A DNA stretch of 64,000 nt from Gibbula magus (taxonomy: Eukaryota > Mollusca > Gastropoda > Trochida > Trochidae). Below are positions 22,116 through 34,372 of the stretch, piece by piece. The stretch covers positions 82,702,868 through 82,766,867 of the forward strand of contig OW388289.1 of the NCBI GenBank assembly GCA_936450465.1. Reading direction: 5' to 3'. Numbering within the stretch: the stretch's first letter is position 1; the number at the start of each line of letters is the position of its first letter. Position numbers and translations under genes: made by a program. A model generated the notes under the pieces. It had not been told where the DNA came from. It ran no database searches and saw nothing but the letters and a program-made list of their open reading frames with translations.

Positions 22116-23261
22116 ACTTGCTTTTTCTTTGATTGTTTTAGTGCCAGCTAATTTGGGAATGATCTGTGTTTTGCGTTTCCCTCTTATAGCATGTACTTTT
22201 TGCCAGACAGTCCTTGAGTTAGTTTTCTCATTTAACGTGCCACAGAATTCCTGCCAAGATTTTATCTTAGCTTTTGAAATTAATTTTTCTTCTCCTTTAG
22301 CAGATCGGTCACGTTTAGCCCTGTTCAATGCCTTTTTCCTAAGTTTTCGCGCTCTGGCTATTTCCTGATTCCACCAGGGGACTGATTTTACTCGTCCCCC
22401 TGATTTCCTCATTGGAATTGAAGCCCTGGATGCTTTCATCAGCGCTAAAGTTAAGTTTGAACAGAAAGTGTTGATATCATCAGCCACTATTTCAGTTGGG
22501 TCGATCTTATTACACTCCAATCTGAACTTTGACCAATCTGCACGGGAGAAATCTCACTTTTCTGAGGGGGTGCATTCTTCCTCTAGGAGTGGTGGGATAC
22601 CTAGTTGAGTGAAACACGGGCAGTGATCACTCCCCCATGTGTCATCATGAACCTGCCAGACGCAGTCTGTGGCTAAGTCTTTTGTGGCAATAGCGAGGTC
22701 TATGGCCGACCATGTTCCGTAGTTGACACAATGTCTAGTTGGGGTACCATCATTCAGTATAACGAGTCCCTCGGACTCGACCCAGTCCTCCACCATCCGC
22801 CCATGTGGGTCAGATCGGGTGGTGCTTTCACCCCACAGGCTACTGTGGGCGTTGAAATCACCTAGGATTAGGCCTGAACTTCCCACCAAGTCACTGAGTT
22901 TTTTAAGTTCAGCAATTGTGGTGGGTGTTGTTACCCTATGATAGACATTGGCGATGCGGATTCTTTTACTATTTGCTAAAACGACTGAGATGACCTGGGT
23001 TTCTAGGTTTCCCACCTTAGCTTCAATCTGAGTGGAGGTACAGTTGTCTGCAACCAACGTTACCAATCCACCACCCCTATTGTCTCTGTCTTTTCGGTAT
23101 GTTATATACCCACGAATCTGAAACTTCGCACTCTTTCCCAATTTAGCCTCTTGTATAAGGATAATATTGGGTTTCAGAACCTGCTGTCTGACTAAGGCGT
23201 TGAGTTCGTGGCCGTTCGATCTCAGTCCATTGGCATTCCATTGTATCATTTGCAGTGCCAT
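22116..23261 (-). pseudogene. LINE ORF2, 5' part: EEP endonuclease and linker
   Basis: The ATG at 23261 opens MALQMIQWNANGLRSNGHEL (start typical of EEP endonucleases). It then has IILIQEAKLG (catalytic E), GGGLVTLV, LILGDFNAHSSLWG, YGTWSAIDLAI and GSDHCPCF (terminal SDH). A TGA at 22556-22554 interrupts the frame just after the nuclease domain. The same frame then continues through a basic linker (ARKLRKKALNRAKRD) to EKAS at the LTR-element border. The product would nick target DNA. Confidence 0.82.
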
Positions 23262-23301
23262 GATGACTTATTTGAGCTTAAATTGACAGCTTAATAATTG
23301 C

Positions 23302-24885
23302 TTATTTAAGCTTGAGAGCTTTCCTCATTTCTATGATTGAGCGCGGATATGATAGGAAAGTTGTAGCAAGTTCCCACATAAGTAGGAGTGACTTGTCAAT
23401 TTCCCTATCATCCTTTGTGCTTAGTTTGATTAAGGCGGCACAAAAGAATTCGACCATCTTGGGTTCAAAATGCCCACTCGCACAGCTCTCAGAGTCATTT
23501 TTAACAGCCTGCCTATGGACTGATTCCCTATTTTGTTTAGGTTTAGGTTTGCCCTGACCTTTACCTGCGTTACCTTTGCTAGTAGGTACGCCTGTGCTGT
23601 TCGCCTTAGCACTGCCGGGGATTTCCTTAGCCTTAGGATTTCCCTTGTTTTGTTTTTTATTAGTGCTTTTAGCCTTAGCACTCGTGTTAGGTTCCACTGC
23701 CCTTTGTGGACCTTTGTTTTGTTTAGGAGTGTTCATTGCCCGTTTTGAACCTCCTTTAGTTTGACTTGTGCTGGTCGCCTTAGCACTTGGGTTGGGTTTG
23801 GCCACATCAGCGACCTTGCCCTTTCCCTTAGTGGTACGTTTTTTGGTATTTTTGCGGACCACCAGTTCGAACCCGTCAGATTCATCTGACTGTGACTGTT
23901 CACCTTTGTCACCCGTGCCAGTAACTTCTTTATTGATGTTACGTTTTTTATTTAGCCTGCTCCTGCAGAAGCTGTATAGAGACGAATGCCCTCGTTTCTT
24001 ACAGTTCACACAGTAAGGTGAGCAGGCTCCTGTGCACTGGGACAGCAGTTTTGCACAAGTGCGGCACCTTGCTTGCCCTGTGCAAGATGCACGCACATGC
24101 CCATAACTGAGACAGTTCACACATTGTCTCGGGCGTTTCTGATAAGGGAGAGTGTCAATTTCCCTATCATGAAACTTTACTGACTTTGGGGCCGTGTTCC
24201 CCAACACTGAGAGCACCACGACTCTAGTGTTTTTGCCCTGACTCTTGATGCGAAACAGAGATGTTATTGTAGGGTTTTGTTTTGGGAGGGTCTGAAGATC
24301 ACCATCGGTGATACTCAGGTCCAGATGAATAACACATCTGGTCTGATTGACCCAACCTGGCACTATCCATGATAACATCTCATTTTTTATTTCAGAGGGG
24401 AGTGCCATAGAGTCCGATATTTCCACTGACAAAATACCCTCTATTTACCCTCCTGACCTGACTTACTCGAATAGATTTGCTAATTCCTCCTTCAGGGTTT
24501 GGGCCGTGACCCGGTTGGGTAGGGTACTGTTATAGTCCATGGAGTAGACTAAACGTTCCCAACCCGACCCTTTAGGAGGAGAGGTTTTTGCTTTCACCTT
24601 TTTAGCATTGTCTGTGGCCTTCACTTTGCCTGTCCACAGATCCGAGCAGGTTTGGCGGTCAGATTGACTGAAACTAGCTGACTGTCTCCTAGTTTCCATC
24701 GGCTTTTGCTTAACCATTTCAGCATAACTGCTGAAAGGCTGAGATGCAACCAATTTCCTTCTCTTGGAAATGTTGGAGACAGGGCTAGGTCCAGGTCTAT
24801 TCTTTCCGCTCTGGGAGGTGGCTTCAATTCCTGACATGAACTCGAGGTCCATTTTGCTGTCAACTGTGGGCTCAGTTGCAGACAT
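23302..24885 (-). pseudogene. LINE ORF1, Gag-like nucleic-acid-binding protein with zinc knuckles
   Basis: Two in-frame TAA codons near 24463 and 24445 split an otherwise same-frame ORF (24885-24463, then 24432-23302). The first part is a low-complexity N-terminus with KRRKLVASQPFSSYAEM. The second has a folded segment and clustered zinc knuckles (CVNCLSYGHVRASC, CRTCAKLLSQC, CVNCKKRGHSSLYSFC). A long Lys/Pro/Ser-rich region with repeated 'KAKSTN..KQNKG' follows. Such ORF1 proteins coat LINE RNA. Sequence further 5' (25354-24890) holds two ~150-bp direct repeats and may belong to the 5' UTR or an extended ORF1. Confidence 0.75.
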
Positions 24886-25554
24886 ACTAACATTAATGTT
24901 CGGGGCCTGAGAGTGTGGCTGTCTCTCAGTCTCAGATACTAATGAGACTGACTTGAGGGTGGCAAATCCTCAGTGTAAGAACCCCGAACTATATTCAAAC
25001 TCGGGATGGGCAGTCCCTTATTTTGAGTCTGAAATGGTTTTCTTAAACTAAAGTTCGGGACCTGAGAGTTGGGCTTTCTCTCAGTTACAGATACTTTAGT
25101 ACCTGAATTCTGTCTAGAGGGCGGCAATTCCTCAGAGACAGAACCCCGAACTGAAGGAATACTCGGGGTGGGCGGCCCTTATGTTGAGTTTTCCTATTAA
25201 TGTTAGTTTTATTGGTTTTCAGGTCCCGTGGGTTTGGCCCTGGCTTCCCCACGGTTGTGGTCACTTTCGTTTCCACATTCCGATTTACGTTGGGTTTCCC
25301 CTTAAGTAAACCAGAAACCTGAAGTACCTCTTTAGCTTTTGTCGTACTTACCAACGCCTTGGAAGGGGCTTTGGTAGTAATCTTTGCACTGATGTCGCTG
25401 TGAAGATCATCCTCTCAGCTTGGCTGAAGTCCACGTTCTTGATTTACTCCCCATAATGGGAATACTAAGAATTACAAATGGACGTAGTCCTCCTTTTGCG
25501 GTGATATCCTCTCCTACAGCTCCACTGTGTCGGTGTGTGTGTTCTCCTTTTAGA

Positions 25555-25730
25555 AAAGTTCACTAAGTTCACTCCATGAAATGTCCGAGATGAAAATCAC
25601 ATAAATTCCCTTTTGAATCACTCCATGTAATGTCCGTTAGTATTCCTCTTCGAAAAGTTTAACAATTCACTCCATGAATCAGTAGAAATAGTTCAAACTG
25701 TCACTCCATGAAATGTCCGTAGCTCTCTGG
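25555..25730 (-). repeat. LINE 5' UTR subrepeats
   Basis: The string cactccatgaaatgtccg or close variants recurs four times at ~50-bp spacing (near 25571, 25620, 25669, 25708). Tandem 5' repeats often hold LINE promoters; that role here is inference. Confidence 0.6.
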
Positions 25731-25828
25731 TCAAGAAACAAGATGGCCGCCTTTGTTTACATCCTCGCGCACTTTGAAATACGTCTGGTTGTGTCAACAG
25801 TCAGCTGCTATCCCGAGGAAATAACATG

Positions 25829-27857
25829 TTGTTGCATTAAGTGCTTAATGTCGCCTTCGCCCGTTAGGCATTTCGGCAGACAGTGTCACATTGACACACA
25901 TGAAAGAGAAGATTTCCAGAAGGCTAGGGTCCTGGAAAGGGCGTTCCACCTAGGAACTCATGGGGAAGATATTACCGGGTGTGTCACGAACAAAGTAGGC
26001 AGTTCACTTTGTTCAGGCAATTTCTATTTGGCCGTTTGGGTGATATAATTGTGCTGTTAATATTGCGTCCCTCTACTAGGCTGATCTTATAGGCGATTTC
26101 TATTACCCGGAGGTGCTAGTGTTTGGACAGGGAGAAAGACCACAGTGTCAAGGTGGCTGAACATTGTGGTGAAACCTGCGAGCTTCGGCTGGAACTAGCT
26201 AGCCAGGGGTGTTACTACATTGTTTTAATTTAGGTACGAGGAGCGTGTTGCACCGAGTCTAAGTCTGGTGATCATTGTGTCTAACTGCCTGTTGTGTTTC
26301 GAGTGCATAGGTCTCGATTTCACACTGGGGCGTAGACTATGAAGCCACCGGCCTTTAGGACTGGTGTCCCATACCTTCTGCCACTTCTTAGAGATTGAGT
26401 TTCTGATCATACTTTTGATTTCGCTTTTTGAATAAGGATAATCAGAAATATGCTCTATCTCTAAGCCCTGACGTGCCAGTTTGTCAGCTCTTTCATTGCC
26501 TGGAATGTCTATGTGAGACGGTATCCAACATAGCTGTATCTCTTTTCCGTGAATATATTTGAGCTTGTGGAGGAGTTCTAATATATCACGTAGGGTATCT
26601 GGTCTACTGGCTGAGTTTTTTGTGGTCAGGGACTCCAATGCACTAAGGGAATCAGACAGTATTACTATCTGTCTATCTCTTAAATCTCGAGAGATTCTGA
26701 GTGCATGTTGTATGGCCTCAAGTTCAGCTGTATATACAGATTGCCCATTGGGGATGCGTACTGAGATACTTTGGGTATCGGATGTGCGTGCAGAGCTAAT
26801 TAGGATACCATAGGCAGTTCTATTTCTCACTGGGTCCTTTGAGCCGTCAGTTTATATGTGTGCCGCGGACTCATAGAGACTGTCTATCCTGCTAAGCGCA
26901 ATGCTTCGTAGCAACAGAGGGTTCTCACTTTTTGGCACTTCCTTAGTGAGACTGGTGTCTACATTTGGTGCCTGGAATATCCACGGGGGTACCAATCCTG
27001 GTTTAAGACTTTCAGGGGGGTCTACAGTGTCACACTCGTGTTCTCGCCTTAGCAGTTGCACCCTCAACCCGCATGGCATCATGGAGGGTTTTTTGCGTGC
27101 AAGTGCTACGAGGTTCTTACTGAAGATATCCCCCGTTCATATCTTTTTAACCAATGGATTAGTTCTCCTACTCCAGAAGTTTAAGGTCAATTGTTCTCTC
27201 CTTAGATCGAGTGGGAGCTCCCCTGTTTCCACTAAAAGGGCATGGAGGGAGGTTCTGGGCATTGCTCCCGTCACCAATTTAAGAGCTTTGTATTGAATCG
27301 AATCTAGTCGCTTCAGAGTCGATGGGGCAGCACTGTGGTAAGCCTCACACCCATAATCTATTTTGCTTCGAATAAGTGACTTGTAGAGGGTGAGCAACGT
27401 GTCACTGTTTGCTCCGCATGAAGTCCCTGACACTGCTCGCATTACGTTCAGGTCGCCTTGACATCTTACTGCCACGTGGTCAATGTGTTTTGACCACGTA
27501 AGATGTTGGTCAAAGACGACACCGAGAAATTTCGCTTCTTTCTCGAATGCGACAGTCTTGCCCTTAAGTTGAAGCCTGGGTGTGCAGCTTACCTGGTTGC
27601 CTTTCCGTCTGAATACAACCCCCACTGTTTTCTCAGGAGAGATAATGAACCCCCATTTTTCACACCAATTTTCGACACCATCGAGTGATTCCTGCAGCAA
27701 TGTTCTAATTTTGGAAATCTCTCGGTGTCTCACCCAAACTGCCCCATCATCAGCAAACTTTGAGGTGTTGATATACTTGCGTTCATGTACATGTTCAAAG
27801 AGATCGTCTATCATAATGTTGAAAAGCGTTGGGCTGATAATGCTTCCGTGAGGAGTG
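25829..27857 (-). mobile_element. second, truncated copy of the same LINE at the same site
   Basis: The 3' tail (25829-26232) is nearly identical to 11299-11714. It then jumps directly to the RNase H region, lacking the ~320 bases that correspond to 11716-12035 (tRNA-like segment and C-terminal zinc motif). RNase H and RT then run to about 27857, equivalent to 13655 of the first copy, where it is 5'-truncated. RT frame pieces include KFADDGAVW and IYTDGSKDP-region remnants with small frame breaks. Confidence 0.8.
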
Positions 27858-28025
27858 AACTAACAAACTATGGTACATTTATATAGCAAACAAAACAATG
27901 GTGAGGAAATTCAATCAGGGAGATTAACAAGCAGGAGAATGGTATACAATGGGGATTTGTAATACAAACATGATGAAGACGAAGCATGAGAATGATGAGG
28001 ATTTGCAATACAAACATGATGGGAG
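27858..28025 (-). mobile_element. right part of the interrupted hammerhead-core element
   Basis: It matches 8660-8815 of the intact copy ('tatggtacatttata.agc', 'gaatggtatacaatgggg', 'catgagaatgatgagg') and ends at the 12-bp duplication AATTGTAAAGAT (28026-28037). Confidence 0.65.
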
Positions 28026-28037
28026 AATTGTAAAGAT

Positions 28038-28710
28038 GTAAATGAAGCCTGTGACACATTTTATAAATCACTCAATTCATTTCTTAAATCATGCATCCCT
28101 ACAAAGACAGTTACTATTCGTCCAAATGATAAACCCTGGTTTGATTCTTACTTAAATAAAGCATGTAGGAAAAGAGACAGATTGCGCAAGAAAGCAAACA
28201 GAACAAATAGTTTATCCGATATTACAAAATTCAAAAAGCAACGACAAAAATTAATAATATGAAGTAATATGCAAAGGAAAACTTTCATGCTAATATTTCC
28301 TCCTTGATTCGTATGTTGGAAGTAAGATTTCTTATTGGAAACTACTACGTTATTTAGTGAAGCAATCTGGCTCTAGCACCTGCATACCCCCGCTAAAATT
28401 TAACAATGATAAAGACAGTCCATCTTGCTTCTCTGATTATGAAAAGGCAGAAAGATTAAATGTACTTCCAATCCATATCGACAATAAGGGAACAGGCGCT
28501 GTTTTCGACTCACTCATGATAAGGAAAGAGGAAATTAAAGATGTCATTAAATGTTTACATGTGAATAAAGCGTCCGGTCCCGACAAAATAAGCCATCAAC
28601 TTTTGAAAAATGTTGTTCGCCCAATAAGTCATGTATTATGTTTATGTCTTTACAAACATGTGTGTATCCATGTAAATGGAAAGTTGCCAATGTCATGCCT
28701 CATGTCATAA
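28038..28710 (+). pseudogene. old LINE, 3' fragment: linker and start of RT
   Basis: It resumes in frame with 11199: VNEACDTFYKSLNSFLKS, IPTKTVTIRPNDKPWFDSYL, then a basic stretch (CRKRDRLRKKANR). After frame breaks comes the RT entry motif NKASGPDKISHQLLKNVV (28566-28619). The rest of RT is missing. Confidence 0.65.
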
Positions 28711-30000
28711 GAAGAAAAATAAATCACAATGGTTTATTACATTTCTTGTATAAACGAACTTCTTTTACAAAATAACTCTCAGGTGTAACTTTTAAAAATG
28801 TGGATCATTTATAATGTTAAAGTTGAAGTATTTTCACATAAAGTTGACACCACGAACCGAGATTGTGTGATAAAGTCTCTTGTAAAGAAGTCTAGACATT
28901 TCAAATTACTTTTTCTACAACATCTATACAAAAACAAGTATCACACTTTCTCAAGGTTGGTTGTTGTTAGGCGCAGGATGCGGGAATTCCCCATGTCTAA
29001 AAATAGCTATGATGCTATGTGAGAAGATTGCTATGTGAAGGCCAGCTAGTCCGCCACGTGACTATTCACAGAGACAAGTAGGGCGGAGCGAAAGCTCATA
29101 GAGTGTGACTATTCATAGATATACACCCTCTTTTACCCTTTTCACACTCTGTGAGCTGACACCACAATTTCAATGAAAAAAAAACGATTGAAGAAAAATT
29201 AGAATACATAAATTTTATTACATATAAACATGTTGTGTACACATAGTTGCTAACTAACATATTGAAAAGTAACTTGTAGAATACACAAAATAACTTGTAG
29301 ATCACATGCATAGAACATAAGAAACTTTATCTACTTTTAAAATGACTTCCTGACCGAAAAAAAATCAAACCTTACAAATTATGAATAAATAAACAAAAAG
29401 GTTGTCATTTTCCATGAAGCAAAAATAATAGCAGATTGAGTAAATAAACAAAAGTTGTCCTTTTCCAAAAATATATATATATTTGTGAGGTATAAAAGAA
29501 TTGTAAATTACAAACAATATAATTTTCACACCGAAAATAAAGCTGAAATCACAACATATTTCTAAGCGTGTATATAGTTGTGCTTTTTATAATATTATTA
29601 AGCCTTATCATACTATAAAATGAACAAAAATACAGACATCACAGGCATACAAAGAAACATACAATACCCAATTGCTGAAACATTATCAGGGTCATATTTA
29701 TCATGTGCACATGTCACGTTTCCTTGCAAGAAATACCTTTCAGAGAATTCACTAATGGATAATTCGCAATAACAAATTCACCAATGAAATTCGTAACCTG
29801 TATGACTCTTTACAACCCGTTGGACACTTACAACCTTTTTACTCTTACAATATGTATGACTTCTTACAATCTGTATGACTATGACAACCAGCAAATAATA
29901 TGTACTAATTTTCACACAGGACTTTGTCAGAGGGGACGACGGGTCCGGGTTGGGTGTGAGGTAAGTAGAGATATAAGGGGTTGAGTTTATAAACTTAAGC
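28711..30000. other. AT-rich intergenic sequence / possible 3' UTR of the mucin-like gene
   Basis: No coding feature is supported. On the minus strand an AATAAA (plus-strand tttatt near 29215) could end the gene that stops at 30001. Confidence 0.35.
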
Positions 30001-31737
30001 TCAAACGCCTTGGACCGCCTTTTCACGAATGGACCTTTGTTTTGGGGGCTCGACACTTAGAGAAGGTGGAGTAATTTCCATTATTTTTTTGGCTGCATGA
30101 GAATGAGGTTTAAGAGATAAATCGAAGTCGGAGGGGGTGTTGCAAATCGAGAGAGAGGTGTGAGCCAGGGCAGGCTGAGTAGAGATGTGAGCCGGGGTGT
30201 GAGAGGTAGGTTTGAGGGAGAAATGGAGAGGGGTGAGAAGATTGAGGGAGTCGTGAGGAGTGGGGGAGACATGGACAGGGGTAGGGTTGAGGTTGAGGGA
30301 GACGTGAGCAGAGACGTTAGCAGAGGAGAGAGAGACAGGTGCCCACTCTGCTTCCCCGATGTCTGCAGTTGGATCCCATGACAACACATCTGACTCAAAC
30401 TTGAACGGGGAATTGGTAGTATCCTCTGGGAGAGATGCGTGGTTAACGGTGGGAAGAGTAGTGGTGGTGGTGGTGGTGACATCATGTGGGTTTGCTGCGG
30501 CGTCGGTCTGGGTACCAACGGTGACTCCTGGTACGTGAACATACGGGAATGAGATGGGGATTTCATCCGGGATGGCAGCAATGGCTGTTGAAAGTTCAAC
30601 CATGGCGGTTTGCACTGCATCAGAATCATCTGAGAGGTTTAGAGGAGCTGCCTCAGTATCATCCGAGTTTAGAGGTTGGGGAGCAGCGGCAGAAGAGAGG
30701 AGACAGGCCATCGGGTTTTAGACCGACATGATAGGTCTATATGCTGACAAGGGCGGTCCTGTTGGAATTGGGCTGTTAGGAGGTGCCGGTATTGAGTTTG
30801 GAATTTCATATCGGTTGTCCTGACAGTAATAGCGATAGCGTCGACGTATTGGAAAACAATACCCGAGACTATCGCCATCACCACCAGAACACCAAGTGAA
30901 ATAAGACCATCTGTGACCCTGCGAAGATGACCTGGAAGTTCGTGGGAAAGAGAAAAAAGAATTTTAAAAGGGTGTCGCAGTATTTTACAATAGTTTGCTC
31001 TACTGAGTTTAAACATATGCGTTGTCCTCTATCAATTGAATCATAAGGATTTTCTTGATGATTGATTAAATTTCGTTTTCTCCACTTCTTATATATGAAA
31101 ACCCCAAATTAGAACAAATAACACTTATATAAATATACCTGTCAAAATCCCTATGTCTTCATCACTACCATCTTCATCATCATTGACATAATCGCCATCA
31201 AAGTCGACAGAAGCTGTAATATTGGGAGTGGGTATAAAAGCAGGAACTAAGGATACATTTATATGTAAAATGTTAGCAGTAGTGGTGCGAGCATTAACGT
31301 TAGTAGCAGTTGCACTAGTAGCAGTACCATGAATAGTGACAGCAGGAGTTGCACTACCGCTAGTAGTAGTATCAGTAATAGTAGCGGTAGTAGTAGAAGT
31401 ACCAGCGGAGGTTGCAGTACCGCTAGTAGTATCAGCGGTAGCAGTAGTAGTAGTAGTAGTAGTAGTAGTACCAGTAATAGCAGAGGTTGCAGTACCGCTA
31501 GTAGTATCAGTTAAATTGAATAGCGGAAGTTGCAGTACCGCTAGTAGTATCAGTTAAATTGAATAGCGGAAGTTGCAGTACCGTTAGTAGTATCAGTAAT
31601 AGTAGCGGTAGTATTAGTAGTAGTACCAGTAATAGCGGAGGTTGCAGTAGAATCAGCCTTAGTAGTAATACCAGTAATAGTAGCGGGAGAAGCAGTTGCG
31701 TTAGTAGTAGTACCGGTAGCAGTTATAGTGATAGCGG

Positions 31738-31779
<42 letters not shown>

Positions 31780-31781
31780 AA

Positions 31782-31851
<70 letters not shown>

Positions 31852-31926
31852 CGGAAGGAGTAGCAGTAGCGCTAGTATCAGTAAAAGAATTATTAGTAGG
31901 AGAAGTAGAAATGTTGATGGTTAAAG
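30001..31926 (-). CDS. mucin-like single-pass membrane protein, two 3' exons (frame-broken)
   Basis: The upstream exon (about 31926-31139) reads almost entirely Thr/Ser/Ala and then PAFIPTPNITASVDFDG and an acidic stretch (NDDEDGSDEDIG); its donor is gacag|gtatat. The next exon starts at 30931 after a strong polypyrimidine acceptor in the same phase and encodes a transmembrane helix (GLISLGVLVVMAIVSGIVF). That frame stops at 30669, while an overlapping frame is open for 236 residues (30711-30001, Ser/Thr/Pro-rich, ending EKAVQGV). One base missing from the AAAA run at about 30715-30718 would explain the switch. Inside the VNTR two 7-bp insertions (caattta on the minus strand) break the frame. 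The likely product is a cell-surface mucin with a long cytoplasmic tail. Upstream exons were not identified. Confidence 0.5.
31268..31900. repeat. trinucleotide/36-bp VNTR coding poly-threonine on the minus strand
   Basis: AGT-rich plus strand (ACT = Thr on the minus strand) with a 36-bp higher-order unit (gct att act gat act act agc ggt act gca ac. tcc) and an (AGT)n core at about 31738-31850. The plus-strand poly-Ser and poly-Val frames are shadows of the repeat. Confidence 0.85.
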
Positions 31927-33025
31927 GTCTTGTTGAATTTGAAAATAAATAAGGTAAAAAAACAGTTTATTTAACGATACAGGGAACATTTAATGAATAG
32001 TAGAGTATCGCCTATTTCAAACGTTACATTATCATAGAAACAAACAAACAATAAAATCTCATTGAGTTGTAGAATATGCTTACCGGGACAAGATATTCCA
32101 TTTACTTGAACCCTCGGGTTTATGGAAGGGGATTTGTGCCATAAATGAAGACATGTTGACTTGTAACTTGTAAAGTGTAACATGTCGTTCTCAACCATAC
32201 AAGTCTCGAAAAGACAAGTCCAACCATGCAAAACTAACATTTTAATCCTTTCAATCGTATCTTCCCATTCTCAACTTTACAAAGTTGAAATGTAATTCTA
32301 GAAATCTTCAAAGTCGAAAAGTCAACTTGTCATTTTTAATTATTAAATCTAAATAATATACACATTTTGTAATGTTACAAGTTACGTTTGACAAATGAAA
32401 AATGGAAAATGAAGGGTTGCAAAGTCAGCTTTGTAAAACGGACTTTAACATTTCGAGACTGACATGACTTGCATAGTTACGATTGCAATGTTTCAAATCA
32501 CATCTCTACACGATTTAGCATTGACCATATTTGGAATATTACGGAAATTAGCGGAAGGGAACGAATAATCCCGATCCGATAAACACAATGTTCAACAATG
32601 ACTTCTCCCTTGGCAAGCATATCCCAGCAACTACTATAACACATATTTGAAAGTTGCATACTAGTTTTCCCATTATTAGCATACTGTTGACAACGGCACA
32701 TTGACTAAAACATTAAAGGACACCATCGCATTTTACTGTGGAAGAAACAACTGCCCGCCCGAACGCCCGAGACGCGGTTATTTCTGTTGCGAGCTGGCAA
32801 AAAGTAAACCTTACACCAGCCCGATGGTCGGGCACATATGTAATGTCACATTGTGTAATCATTACCTCTTATCTGTGCTGAAATTCATTTTCTGATTTTG
32901 AAACAAAGCAAGCAGGAATGTCGTATTCAAATAGAAATGGAACGTAATGTATATTGCTCTCGTTTCAATCAGGCATACTAATAATATTTATATTTAGATT
33001 GATCATATGGACGGAATAAAGTAAC

Positions 33026-33080
<55 letters not shown>

Positions 33081-34372
33081 CTAACAAATTTTAAATGCAG
33101 CATTACTGGTCACTATAATGTTTGTCACGGACGGATCCAGGAATTTTGCAAGCAAAATGCAAGCAGAATCAACATAAATAATTGAACAGATTTAGAGAAA
33201 AGTTGTAAATTGTCTATTCATTTAGTATTCAGTTCTAAATAATACACTTTTAAGAAATATGCTTCCTGGTCAAGATTAATATATATGTATTTTGTGATAT
33301 TATACTATTGTAATGTATGCTTTTTTTTTTTAATATACAAGATAGTTGGAGTAAATCCTTTCTTGCTACACGCAGTTGTATATGTATAAACTAAAATACT
33401 CCCAATCCAGATCAGTGTATTTTGAATCAATGACGTAGGCCTATTCCCATTTATGATAGCAAGTTAGTTTATCAAAATGTGTGAGTCAAGTATTAGATCG
33501 TACATTTCCTTGTGACCCAGAAGGGTGTTGAATTTATTTTTTGCATTTTATTGTAAAAGTGTATGCAGGATTGCACAGTTTACACTCGGGTATAATGATA
33601 GCTATACATGTATAATGAGTTGGCATAATATAAAACTACATGTGTAATGCCTTCATATGAGGACAGTCTGTATCAATTGGGTATAAAGACAAAATTGCGT
33701 CCTTTGGAAATTTAAAAAAAAACCCACAAAAAAACAGTTGGTCGGGAAATTTTTTCACATTCGATTATAGTTAGATAATTTATCGACATTTTGGAAATAA
33801 ATACATGATGATAAATAGTTTCAAACAAGCAAAAAAGTGAGCGTGGCTCACTAATACCCCGACTGTTTAAGTTTGACATTTTTATTTTACTTAAAGAGAG
33901 AGGTGTCTGCACACCTAAGGATTGATAAGCTTTGAAATGTAATTGCTAAGATTAAACTGTTTGTGAAAATGGTAGGACAAGTCTCGATCTTCATGTGAAA
34001 AAGGTGGTTTAAGTCAAAATAGGAACAAAAGTAACTTGAAAAGGTATTGGTAATATAATACACTACTGCTATTACCACTGATTTCAACTTTATTTTGGAA
34101 ATTAATCCATCATAATGATTCATTCGAGTGACTTAAACAACAGGTACATGGAAGCACACCCCTGAAGGCACAGTGAGAGATATACAGCAGTTTATGGCTG
34201 AAAGGAAAGAAAATTTAACTTTTCCCAAAATATAACCAGTGGAAATATAAAATAGTAAAATCAACGAGAACACAGAAAGTTACATGAAAAAGAAAATGAT
34301 GAAGTCAACAAATCACAATACAGAAGTACTCGTAGCTTCATTCACTCTAGCTATGATAAAGTAAAGAATATA
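31927..34372. other. intergenic or intronic; microsatellite only
   Basis: A (TA)n(GA)n microsatellite lies at 33025-33076. A minus-strand donor-like site (cccg|gtaagc) near 32085 follows an open stretch ending VQVNGISCP that could be another exon of the mucin-like gene, but its acceptor is weak. Nothing else was recognised. Confidence 0.4.

Larger units (their letters stand above)
11299..25817 (-). mobile_element. full-length RNase H-bearing LINE (I/Nimb-like), split by an LTR element
   Basis: On the minus strand the order is: 5' UTR with ~50-bp subrepeats (25725-25560), ORF1 with zinc knuckles, ORF2 with EEP endonuclease, [LTR element], RT, RNase H, C-terminal zinc motif, and a 3' UTR ending in a CAACAACAACAT-like tail at 11299. 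The string gaggaaataa at 11288-11297 and 25818-25827 is the likely target duplication. Domain order EN-RT-RNH with a CCHC ORF1 fits the I superfamily. Nonsense codons in ORF1 and ORF2 make it non-functional. Confidence 0.75.

Noticed and set aside
23312..24016. Plus-strand ORFs opposite the LINE ORF1
   Set aside because: Antisense shadows of a low-complexity Lys/Pro-rich coding region.
31329..31952. Poly-Ser and poly-Val plus-strand ORFs
   Set aside because: Shadows of the AGT repeat; the minus strand carries the plausible threonine-rich frame with splice support.
32085..32240. Additional exon of the mucin-like gene
   Set aside because: A good donor and matching phase to the site at 31247 exist, but the acceptor is weak and the downstream VNTR exon appears to read through 31247, so it was not modelled.
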